DNA from: Thermoplasmata archaeon
Lineage (GTDB): Archaea; Thermoplasmatota; Thermoplasmata; Lutacidiplasmatales; UBA184
Length of the DNA: 5,334 nt
Direction: 5' to 3'
Assembly (NCBI GenBank): GCA_030040755.1
Contig: JASHTC010000118.1
Location: 1-5,334 of the forward strand
The notes below the pieces were generated by a model. That model was not told the origin of the DNA and ran no database searches. It saw only the letters and a program-made list of their open reading frames with translations. The position numbers and the translations under genes are program-made. Positions 1 through 4,374 of the stretch are shown one piece after another (the stretch's first letter is position 1; each line of letters starts with the position of its first letter).

Positions 1-1
1 C

Positions 2-658
2 CTCCCGCCGCGGTTCGACGGGCTCTCGGTGCTGGACATCGGAGCCTGGGACGGCTACTACAGTTTCTTCGCCGAGGAGCGGGGCGCCCGGCGCGTGCTC
101 GCGATCGACAAGTTGCAGAACCTGGAGGCCCACGCGTCGGGGTACCAGCCGTTCGAGTTCGCGAAGAGCGTCCGGGGCTCGAACGTGGAGTATCGGGTCA
201 TGGACGTGAACGACCTCGACCGGCTCTCCGAAGCGTTCGACGTGGTCTTCTTCCTAGGGGTCTATTACCACCTTCGCGACCCCTGGAAGGCCCTGGAGGC
301 GATGCGACGCCGGCTGACTCCCCAGGGCCGGGTGTTCGTCGAGGGTCTGCTCCTACCGGGGTCGCGACCGGTGGTACGGTTCTTCCACCCTCCCGAGCTC
401 GAAGAGACGACCTACTGCGCCGCCACCGAGTCCGGGTTGGCCGAGCTGGCGCAGCTCGCCGGATTCCCCCGGGTCCGGACCCTCTCACGGCACGACGGGC
501 TCGGCCCCCTCCCGTTCGCCCTCTGGAGGTGGATCCCGAAGGGAATGAAGTTCGGCGGGGTCCTCAACCCCAAGTCGACCTCCGCGCAGATCGTGGGCAA
601 GAGCCGGATCCTGGACGGGGCCTGGCCCCGAATCCTCCTGGAGCTCGGACCGGGCTGA
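2..658 (+). CDS. SAM-dependent methyltransferase, CmoB-like/DUF1698 type (5' end outside window)
   Basis: Class I (Rossmann-fold) S-adenosylmethionine-dependent methyltransferase; the methyl acceptor is unknown. The frame is open to the left edge, so the true start is upstream; a GTG at 29 falls inside motif I and cannot be the start. Numbering from that GTG, motif I is VLDIGAWDGYYSF (residues 1-13, SAM-binding glycine loop). AID at 25-27 ends strand 2, with an acidic residue for the SAM ribose. VMDVND (57-62) is the adenine-side acidic loop, and FFLGVYYHLRDPW (74-86) is the post-motif IV segment. The WDGYYSF and LGVYYHLRDP signatures are characteristic of the Methyltransf_9/DUF1698 family that includes CmoB, a tRNA wobble-uridine carboxymethyltransferase. 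Similarity to that family does not establish the CmoB reaction, and related proteins modify small molecules or glycans. The gene ends at TGA 656-658, and a separate promoter follows, so it is probably not part of the PHA operon. Confidence 0.85.
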   Translation, partial: LPPRFDGLSVLDIGAWDGYYSFFAEERGARRVLAIDKLQNLEAHASGYQPFEFAKSVRGSNVEYRVMDVNDLDRLSEAFDVVFFLGVYYHLRDPWKALEAMRRRLTPQGRVFVEGLLLPGSRPVVRFFHPPELEETTYCAATESGLAELAQLAGFPRVRTLSRHDGLGPLPFALWRWIPKGMKFGGVLNPKSTSAQIVGKSRILDGAWPRILLELGPG

Positions 659-696
659 ACGAAGGGGTCCCGCTCGCGTGGGTCGCGCCCCGGGGG

Positions 697-715
697 CGGC
701 TCCCGAACCGAGCCG
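697..715 (+). terminator. Possible hairpin downstream of the methyltransferase gene
   Basis: The arms CGGCTC (697-702) and GAGCCG (710-715) form a perfect 6-bp stem with a 7-nt loop, 39 nt after the methyltransferase stop. A second GC inverted repeat (686-691/693-698) overlaps its left arm and could compete with it. The first short T-runs come only at 758-765, inside the next promoter. Archaeal termination depends mainly on T-tracts, so this is a weak candidate for a terminator or 3'-end stabiliser. Confidence 0.25.
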
Positions 716-762
716 GGGTCCGCAGGCGGCGTCCCGTACCCTCCCAGACCGATTGAGTTTAA

Positions 763-770
763 TTTATATA
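763..770 (+). promoter_or_regulatory. TATA box of the PHA operon promoter
   Basis: TTTATATA stands out in an AT-rich island (about 751-785) within otherwise very GC-rich DNA. This is the form expected of an archaeal TATA box bound by TBP. Transcription would start about 25-30 nt downstream, near 791-797, giving an mRNA leader of roughly 10-15 nt before the ATG at 806. A weaker TATA-like stretch, GTGTATTA (777-784), would place the start at the ATG itself. Confidence 0.65.
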
Positions 771-805
771 GTTATTGTGTATTACTGTGCTTGCCACATA
801 GACCC

Positions 806-1267
806 ATGAGGCTCGAGATCGGTCCCGACGGCAAGATCATCGGCACCCGGCGGGTGTCCCCGAACGGTCAGGTGAGCGGGCTCAGCGAGTTCGCCGGCCG
901 GGAAGTACTCGTGATCCTTCCCGGGAGCTCGGACGCCTCCTCGGCTCCTGCGTGGGGTTCCCCCGAGGCGGTGGCCCAGCTCGTGGAGGAGCAGATGCGG
1001 GACGCCTACCGTCGCTACGAGCTTCTCCAGGAGCTGTACGCCACGCCGTGGGAGGCGACCCGGTCCTTCGTGCAGTCGACCTTGGGCGGTCGGAGGCCCG
1101 ACCTTGCCGCCGATGTGGACCGATGGATCCAGGATCAACTGCGACGCTCCGCCCCCGGCCGGCCATCCTCCTCGGAGCCCGACCAGGACGGGACCGGAGC
1201 GGCTCCCGCCGCGGAGCGACGGCGGAGAGGTCCGTCGCACTCCATGAAGTCTGATGCGTCTAAGTGA
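806..1267 (+). CDS. AbrB-like N-terminal domain protein of the PHA locus (putative regulator or granule protein)
   Basis: A 153-aa protein and first gene of the PHA operon. The N-terminus (about 3-40) is beta-rich, and TRRVSPNGQVSGLSEFAGRE followed by VLVILP resembles the swapped-hairpin AbrB/SpoVT fold, in which a GQV-type turn precedes a short helix and a closing strand. Residues about 52-113 (SPEAVAQLVEEQMRDAYRRY and onward to WIQDQLRR) are predicted helical and amphipathic, as in phasins. Residues 114-153 are a disordered, Arg/Ser/Pro-rich tail. Haloarchaeal PHA loci are known to carry an AbrB-type regulator beside the phasin gene, so autoregulation of this operon is a reasonable inference. 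I chose ATG 806, which leaves a short leader after the TATA box; an in-frame TTG at 791 would add five residues but falls at the predicted transcription start. No Shine-Dalgarno site is visible, consistent with near-leaderless translation. The family assignment is by pattern only. Confidence 0.6.
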   Translation: MRLEIGPDGKIIGTRRVSPNGQVSGLSEFAGREVLVILPGSSDASSAPAWGSPEAVAQLVEEQMRDAYRRYELLQELYATPWEATRSFVQSTLGGRRPDLAADVDRWIQDQLRRSAPGRPSSSEPDQDGTGAAPAAERRRRGPSHSMKSDASK

Positions 1268-1276
1268 GCGAGTATC

Positions 1277-1280
1277 GGAG
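1277..1280 (+). promoter_or_regulatory. Shine-Dalgarno site that decides the phasin-like gene start
   Basis: GGAG, 7 nt upstream of ATG 1288, matches the archaeal 16S rRNA 3' end. It favours this start over the GTG at 1264. Confidence 0.65.
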
Positions 1281-1287
1281 AACAACG

Positions 1288-1566
1288 ATGAGCGAAAACG
1301 AGTCGAACAAGAACGAAGCGAGCGAGGCGTGGGACCAGGTCAGCCAGGCCATGAACCAAGCGACGAAGCTTTACCTCCAGGAGCTCGAAACCTACCTCGA
1401 GTGGGTCGGCAGCGTCCGTCGAGCGGTGCTCGAGCAGGCCCTGACCACGAGGGAGCAACTGGCGCGGATCGGGGAGACGCAGCTCGCCTTCCTCACGCGC
1501 CTGCAGCAGAACGTCCCGTTCTTCGGCGGGATGCCTCCGTGGACGACCCCGGGCTCCCCGGCCTGA
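1288..1566 (+). CDS. Small phasin-like protein
   Basis: A 92-aa, mostly helical protein, probably a PHA granule-surface protein (phasin-like). After a short hydrophilic N-terminus (1-12), residues 14-75 form long amphipathic helices (AWDQVSQAMNQATKLYLQEL, then WVGSVRRAVLEQAL and REQLARIGETQLAFLTRLQQ) typical of phasins and related PHA-binding proteins. The chain ends in a hydrophobic aromatic/proline segment, VPFFGGMPPW (76-85), then TTPGSPA. No catalytic motif is visible. The start is set at ATG 1288 because GGAG at 1277-1280 lies 7 nt before it. The in-frame GTG at 1264 overlaps the preceding stop (TGA 1265-1267) and has no ribosome binding site. The gap to the upstream gene is 20 nt and to phaE 42 nt, so it is internal to the operon. 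Its size is small for a bacterial phasin (usually about 110-190 aa). Function is inferred from helical pattern and position. Confidence 0.6.
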   Translation: MSENESNKNEASEAWDQVSQAMNQATKLYLQELETYLEWVGSVRRAVLEQALTTREQLARIGETQLAFLTRLQQNVPFFGGMPPWTTPGSPA

Positions 1567-1599
1567 ACCGTGCGGAAGGACGGACCGTCGGTACACGAA

Positions 1600-1603
1600 G
1601 AGG
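1600..1603 (+). promoter_or_regulatory. Shine-Dalgarno site that decides the phaE start
   Basis: GAGG within GAAGAGGA, 5 nt before ATG 1609. It supports initiation there rather than at the in-frame GTG at 1570, which has no such site. Confidence 0.65.
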
Positions 1604-1608
1604 AAACG

Positions 1609-2406
1609 ATGCCAGCTCGCAAGACGACAAAGCACGCGCGCCCCCGAGCCGAACCCTCCGCTTCCCGGCCCAGCCCCGACCTCAGCCTGGGCGCAGAGTC
1701 GATCAACAACTCCATCGAGCAGGGACTGAGCCTGTGGACCAAGTACGCTCGCGAGACCGGGGAGACGGTCGCTGACTTCCTCCGCCGGTTCGGCGAGGAG
1801 CAGCAGAAGACCTACGAGACGTGGGCCGCGAACCTGCCGGCCGCCCTCCGACCGAAGCTGCGCGCGACGGACGCCCAGGTCGCTCGGGACCGATTCGACG
1901 AGTGGAACCGACAGGCCGAGGAGATCGGCCAGCGGGTGCGCGAGGCGTTCGAGACGACCTTGAAGCCCCAGCGGGAGCTCCTCGAGCTGTGGGCCAAGCC
2001 GTTCCTTCCCGCCGACGGGAGCGCGGCCGAGAAGACCGAGGAGGTCTTGGGGCTCGTCCAGAAGTTCTGGTCGGGACTCACCGTCGACCTGAGCCGGAAG
2101 ATGATGGACGCGATGAAGCCCGAGAAAGGGTTCGCCGAGTTCGTCCAGGCGCAGGACGAGGCGACCAAGCAGTTCAGCGAGAACTTCCAGAAGCTGGTCC
2201 GGGTCTACTTCACGAGCCCCGCCTTCGTGGCCGCGTTCGGGAAGACCCTCGACAGCTCGCTCGACCTGGAGAAGAGCTGGAAGGACTCGGACGAGCTGTT
2301 CCGGCGGGTCACCGGCCTCCCCACCCGGCGGGAGATCAGCGAGCTCAACCTGGCGGTGCGCGACCTCTCGGAGCAGGTCGCCCGGATCAAGGACCGGCGG
2401 CCGTAG
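1609..2406 (+). CDS. phaE: PHA synthase subunit PhaE (class III)
   Basis: A 265-aa accessory subunit of class III PHA synthase. PhaE has no catalytic residues of its own; it binds and activates PhaC and helps polymer initiation at the granule surface. Residues 1-25 are a basic, Pro/Ala-rich disordered tail (PARKTTKHARPRAEPSASR). Residues about 30-200 are a chain of amphipathic helices, including SINNSIEQGLSLWTKYARET and the charged heptad-like stretch 95-128. The C-terminus carries the family's best signature: a hydrophobic segment (VRVYFTSPAFVAAFGKTL, 197-214), then LFRRVTGLPTRREISELN (230-247), then a coiled coil, LAVRDLSEQVARIKDR (248-263). The GLPTRREI motif followed by a terminal coiled coil is typical of the PhaE family. 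ATG 1609 is chosen over GTG 1570 because of GAGG at 1600-1603. It lies 42 nt after the phasin-like gene and 52 nt before phaC. Confidence 0.88.
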   Translation: MPARKTTKHARPRAEPSASRPSPDLSLGAESINNSIEQGLSLWTKYARETGETVADFLRRFGEEQQKTYETWAANLPAALRPKLRATDAQVARDRFDEWNRQAEEIGQRVREAFETTLKPQRELLELWAKPFLPADGSAAEKTEEVLGLVQKFWSGLTVDLSRKMMDAMKPEKGFAEFVQAQDEATKQFSENFQKLVRVYFTSPAFVAAFGKTLDSSLDLEKSWKDSDELFRRVTGLPTRREISELNLAVRDLSEQVARIKDRRP

Positions 2407-2427
2407 GACGGCGGTCTACCTCGGAGC

Positions 2428-2433
2428 TATAAA
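2428..2433 (+). promoter_or_regulatory. TATA box for leaderless phaC transcription
   Basis: TATAAA, preceded by GGAGC, sits 26-31 nt upstream of the phaC ATG at 2459. That is the spacing expected if transcription begins at the start codon. No Shine-Dalgarno site precedes the ATG, which fits a leaderless mRNA. Confidence 0.7.
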
Positions 2434-2434
2434 C

Positions 2435-2457
2435 CGCCGGGCCTCACCGGCCCGGCG
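2435..2457 (+). repeat. Perfect 9-bp inverted repeat between the phaC TATA box and ATG (possible operator)
   Basis: CGCCGGGCC (2435-2443) and GGCCCGGCG (2449-2457) are exact reverse complements separated by TCACC. The repeat fills the space between the TATA box and the start codon. A protein bound there would block RNA polymerase recruitment or start-site melting. If the RNA begins further upstream, for example by read-through from phaE, it would form a strong hairpin just before the ATG. No T-tract follows, so it is not an obvious terminator. Confidence 0.6.
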
Positions 2458-2458
2458 T

Positions 2459-3655
2459 ATGCCGGCCGGCGACGCGAGGGCCTCGGCTGCCTCCGCCGCC
2501 CCTGACCTGGACGGGGGGCCGTTCGTCGAGTTCGCGAACAAGCTGCGCCGAGCGTGGGAGCTGGCCCTGTTCCCTCCGTCCGTGAAGGTCGGGCTGACCC
2601 CCTCCGACGTGGTCTACCAGGACGGGAGGATGCGGCTCCTCCATTATCGCCGGCCGCCGACGGTCACCGCGTCCCACCGGCCCCCGCTCCTCTGCGTCTA
2701 CGCTCTCATCAACAAGCCGTACATCCTCGACCTCCAGCCCGGTCTCTCCGTCGTCGAGACGCTGCTCTCCCGCGGACTGGACGTCTACCTCGTGGACTGG
2801 GGGACACCGACCGTCCTCGACCAGGACATGCGGATCCACGACTACGTCAACGGCTACGTCGACGCGGCGGTCCGGGCCACGCGGGAGGAGGCCGGGGGAG
2901 GCCCGATCCATCTGCTCGGGTACTGCATGGGCGGGACGTTCGCCGCGATGTACGCCGCCCTGAATCCCGGCGCGCTCAAGACCCTCTCGCTGCTCGCCGC
3001 GCCGCTGGACTTCGACACGGAGGCGAGCTTCCTCAACGTCTGGGCGCACGCGCCGGGGTTCGACCCCTGGAAGATCGCCCGGACCTACCGTCTCATCCCG
3101 CCCGAGTTCCTCAACAACGCCTTCCAGATGCTCGACCCCCTGCGGACAAACTACCTCAAGTTCCTCACGCTCCTCGACCGGCTGGACGACCGGCCGTTCG
3201 TCGAGAACTTCCTCCGCATGGAGATGTGGAACAACGACGGCATCCCGATGGCGGGTCCGACGTACGCCGAGTTCATCGACAAGGGCTTCCAACGCAACCT
3301 GCTCGTCCAGGGGCGGTGGACCCTCGACGGGGACGACCGGAGGATCGACCTCCGCCGGATCGACGTCCCGATGGCCACGATCGTCGGGCTCAACGACACG
3401 CTCGTACCGCCCGAATCCACCGAACGGGTCCTGCGCCACGTCCGCTCGAAGGACGTCCAGCGGTTCGAGCACCCCTCGGGCCACATCGGCCTCTCCACCA
3501 GCCGCCGGACCCATGCGGACCTCTGGCCCCGATTCGCCGACTGGGTCCATGCCCACGACGCTCCCCCCACGAGGGGGGCCGCCCGCCCGGCGGCTCGCGC
3601 CGCCCGGCCCCACCAGGCTTCGGGGCGGGGTCGCCCGGGGCCCAGGCGACGCTAG
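2459..3655 (+). CDS. phaC: Class III poly(3-hydroxyalkanoate) synthase subunit PhaC
   Basis: The catalytic subunit of PHA synthase, an alpha/beta-hydrolase-fold enzyme that polymerises (R)-3-hydroxyacyl-CoA into polyester with release of CoA. Visible marks of the family are PPLLCVYALINKPYILDL (75-92), DVYLVDWGTP (108-117), the lipase-like box GYCMGG (154-159) with nucleophile Cys156 (codon 2924-2926), GLNDTLVPP (310-318) with Asp313, and PSGHIGL (339-345) with His342. The triad is therefore complete and spaced as in class III enzymes such as that of Allochromatium vinosum. The core (to about residue 367) has the usual class III length. The last 31 residues are a Pro/Arg/Ala-rich tail not normally present. 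ATG 2459 is the only good start; it has a TATA box at -31 to -26 and no ribosome binding site, implying leaderless translation. PhaE immediately upstream confirms the class III type. Confidence 0.97.
   Translation: MPAGDARASAASAAPDLDGGPFVEFANKLRRAWELALFPPSVKVGLTPSDVVYQDGRMRLLHYRRPPTVTASHRPPLLCVYALINKPYILDLQPGLSVVETLLSRGLDVYLVDWGTPTVLDQDMRIHDYVNGYVDAAVRATREEAGGGPIHLLGYCMGGTFAAMYAALNPGALKTLSLLAAPLDFDTEASFLNVWAHAPGFDPWKIARTYRLIPPEFLNNAFQMLDPLRTNYLKFLTLLDRLDDRPFVENFLRMEMWNNDGIPMAGPTYAEFIDKGFQRNLLVQGRWTLDGDDRRIDLRRIDVPMATIVGLNDTLVPPESTERVLRHVRSKDVQRFEHPSGHIGLSTSRRTHADLWPRFADWVHAHDAPPTRGAARPAARAARPHQASGRGRPGPRRR
3563..3578 (+). repeat. C6/G6 hairpin inside the 3' end of phaC
   Basis: CCCCCC (3563-3568), loop ACGA, GGGGGG (3573-3578): a perfect 6-bp GC stem at the junction between the conserved PhaC core and its Pro/Arg-rich tail. 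It lies within coding sequence and is not followed by a T-run. Confidence 0.4.
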
Positions 3656-3702
3656 CCGCCCCGAGACGGGACGCCGGGCCGACGGGCCTCGGACCGAAAG
3701 AG

Positions 3703-3778
3703 TGGGCCCGGACGGATTTGAACCGTCGACCGACCGGTTATGAGCCGGTCGCTCTTGGCCGGGCTAAGCTACGGGCCC
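3703..3778 (-). tRNA. tRNA with CAU anticodon: tRNA-Ile2 (agmatidine type) or elongator tRNA-Met
   Basis: A 76-nt intact cloverleaf. The acceptor stem GGGCCCG/CGGGCCC has discriminator A, and the D arm is GCTT...GAGC. The anticodon stem-loop is ACCGG-CTCATAA-CCGGT with CAT at 3742-3740. The variable loop is CGGTC and the T arm is GACGG-TTCAAAT-CCGTC. CCA is not encoded; CTC follows the discriminator. There is no intron. It is not the initiator, since the anticodon stem lacks the three consecutive G-C pairs typical of initiators. The GGGCCCGTAGCTTAGC opening resembles archaeal tRNA-Ile2, whose C34 is modified to agmatidine so that it reads AUA, but sequence alone does not exclude elongator Met. 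It lies 19 nt after tRNA-Asn on the same strand and is probably co-transcribed with it. Confidence 0.93.
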
Positions 3779-3797
3779 ATCGAGAACGAACCGGAGG

Positions 3798-3901
3798 CGC
3801 CGCCGAGCGGAATTCCGTGACGGGGGGGAGACCCCCCCGCCCGTTCGAACCGCTGACCTTTCGGTTAACAGCCGATCGCTCTGCCGCTGAGCTACGGCGG
3901 C
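3798..3901 (-). tRNA. tRNA-Asn (GUU) with an intron in the T-loop
   Basis: A 104-nt gene giving a 72-nt tRNA after removal of a 32-nt intron. Acceptor stem GCCGCCG (3901-3895) pairs with CGGCGGC (3805-3799); discriminator is G3798. The D arm is GCTC-AGCGGCA-GAGC. The anticodon stem-loop is ATCGG-CTGTTAA-CCGAA with GTT, with an A-A mismatch at the top pair (27-43). The variable loop is AGGTC. The T stem AGCGG (3854-3850) pairs with CCGCT (3810-3806). The T-loop begins TTCGAA (3849-3844), is interrupted, and is completed by T3811, giving the consensus TTCGAAT. Without allowing the intron the 3' half would be missed and the gene would look truncated. CCA is not encoded. Confidence 0.93.
3812..3843 (-). 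other. tRNA intron at position 59/60 with a bulge-helix-bulge splice motif
   Basis: The precursor folds into a bulge-helix-bulge. The outer helix is the T stem (AGCGG/CCGCT). The central 4-bp helix pairs TTCG (3849-3846) with CGGA (3817-3814), with one G-U pair. The 5' bulge is AA|C (3845-3843) and the 3' bulge AT|T (3813-3811); both are 3 nt and are cut between nucleotides 2 and 3. Inside, seven G-C pairs (3838-3832 with 3828-3822) close a TCT loop, extended by C-G, G-U and G-C pairs and one G-A mismatch. Cutting at these points restores a consensus 7-nt T-loop. This is the substrate form of the archaeal tRNA-splicing endonuclease. Confidence 0.87.
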
Positions 3902-3910
3902 ACCGAGGCG

Positions 3911-3949
3911 GCCGAGCCGGCATCGCGCTAATAGCCTTTCCGGCTCGGC
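3911..3949. repeat. Perfect 10-bp inverted repeat flanking the tRNA promoter
   Basis: GCCGAGCCGG (3911-3920) and CCGGCTCGGC (3940-3949) are exact reverse complements with a 19-nt spacer. The spacer holds the tRNA-Asn TATA box and the stop codon of the winged-helix gene. The right arm lies in that gene's last coding codons. It could be an operator for a dimeric regulator or a 3'-end hairpin on the winged-helix mRNA. Confidence 0.65.
3928..3933 (-). promoter_or_regulatory. TATA-like element of the tRNA-Asn/tRNA-CAU unit
   Basis: Read on the minus strand, GGAAAGGC precedes TATTAG, about 27-32 nt upstream of the tRNA-Asn 5' end (3901). This is a typical archaeal TBP/TFB spacing, with the purine- and A-rich stretch in the BRE position. 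The element includes the TAG stop codon of the winged-helix gene, so gene end and promoter overlap. Confidence 0.5.
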
Positions 3950-4323
3950 GGCGGCGACGCGCGGTGCGCGGCCGCGCGCTCCTTGAGATGCTCGATGCGA
4001 CGGCTCATCTCGTCGAGCGACCGGTCGATCGACTCCCAGAACTGGCGCGCGGAGTCCGTGACGACCGCCCCGTCCGCGCTCGGCTGGATGACGCCCTCGC
4101 GCTCGAGCAGGTGCAGGGAGTACCGCACCTTGTGGATCGGCAGGTGCAGCGCCTCGCTGAGGCGAATGATCCCCTTCGGGGTCCGGCCCGAGAGCTGCTC
4201 GAGGATGTCGACGTTGCGGCTCAATAGCTCGAGCTCGGCCGAGATCCGGTCGGCCAGCTTCGCTCCGTCCGGCGGGACGTCCTCCTCGACTGTCGGCGGC
4301 GAATGCTGTTTCTCCACGGCCAT
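3928..4323 (-). CDS. Winged-helix DNA-binding protein (archaeal transcriptional regulator)
   Basis: A 131-aa probable transcriptional regulator. Residues about 22-45 form a lead helix. The winged helix-turn-helix runs from about 37 to 92: VDILEQLSG, then GIIRLSEALHLPIHKVRYSL (51-70) as the positioning and recognition helices, HLLEREGVIQPS (71-82), and the wing DGAVVTD. The HKVRYSLxLLExEGxIxPSxxGA pattern recurs in many small archaeal HTH proteins, especially haloarchaeal ones, whose targets are mostly unknown. Residues 93-120 (RQFWESIDRSLDEMSRRIEH) form a charged coiled-coil helix that suggests a dimer. There is no ligand-binding domain or metal site. ATG is supported by GAGGGA at 4334-4329. 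The gene lies 51 nt after the TIM-barrel gene on the same strand, so co-transcription is likely. Its stop overlaps the tRNA promoter. Regulation of its neighbours, including through the adjacent inverted repeat, is possible but not shown. Confidence 0.85.
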   Translation of the reverse strand: MAVEKQHSPPTVEEDVPPDGAKLADRISAELELLSRNVDILEQLSGRTPKGIIRLSEALHLPIHKVRYSLHLLEREGVIQPSADGAVVTDSARQFWESIDRSLDEMSRRIEHLKERAAAHRASPPPSRKGY

Positions 4324-4328
4324 CGACG

Positions 4329-4334
4329 TCCCTC
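4329..4334 (-). promoter_or_regulatory. Shine-Dalgarno site of the winged-helix gene
   Basis: On the minus strand GAGGGA lies 5 nt before the ATG at 4323-4321. Its presence suggests translation from a leadered, probably polycistronic mRNA, consistent with the same-strand gene 51 nt upstream. Confidence 0.55.
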
Positions 4335-4374
4335 AGAAGCCGGTCGAGTTACTTCAACCTTGTTAGGTCGGGTT

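Noticed and set aside
791..805. TTG at 791 as the start of the AbrB-like gene
   Set aside because: It lies at the predicted transcription start, and ATG 806 is a stronger codon with a short leader; TTG is not fully excluded.
782..1285. A 167-codon minus-strand frame opposite the AbrB-like gene
   Set aside because: It covers the plus-strand promoter and has low-complexity Arg/Gly/Pro content; the plus-strand frame has a promoter and sensible operon context.
1570..1608. GTG at 1570 as the phaE start
   Set aside because: No ribosome binding site precedes it, and a good GAGG sits 5 nt before ATG 1609.
3563..3578. The C6/G6 hairpin as an intrinsic terminator for phaC
   Set aside because: It lies upstream of the stop codon and no T-tract follows it.
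2444..3613. A 389-codon open frame on the minus strand opposite phaC
   Set aside because: Antisense shadow of phaC with biased Arg/Gly/Val/Glu composition and no recognisable domain; the opposite strand has a complete catalytic triad.
3798..3901. tRNA-Asn as a truncated pseudogene
   Set aside because: The missing T-stem and acceptor strands are present after the insert, and the insert folds into a proper bulge-helix-bulge.
2554..4227. A 557-codon open frame on the plus strand overlapping phaC and both tRNAs
   Set aside because: It is the shadow of phaC in another frame of high-GC DNA: Arg/Pro/Ala-rich, with no family motifs, and it runs through two tRNA genes and the winged-helix gene.
4335..4374. 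A separate promoter for the winged-helix gene
   Set aside because: The 51-nt gap contains only weak AT-rich patches and no convincing TATA box at the right distance; a Shine-Dalgarno site suggests co-transcription instead.
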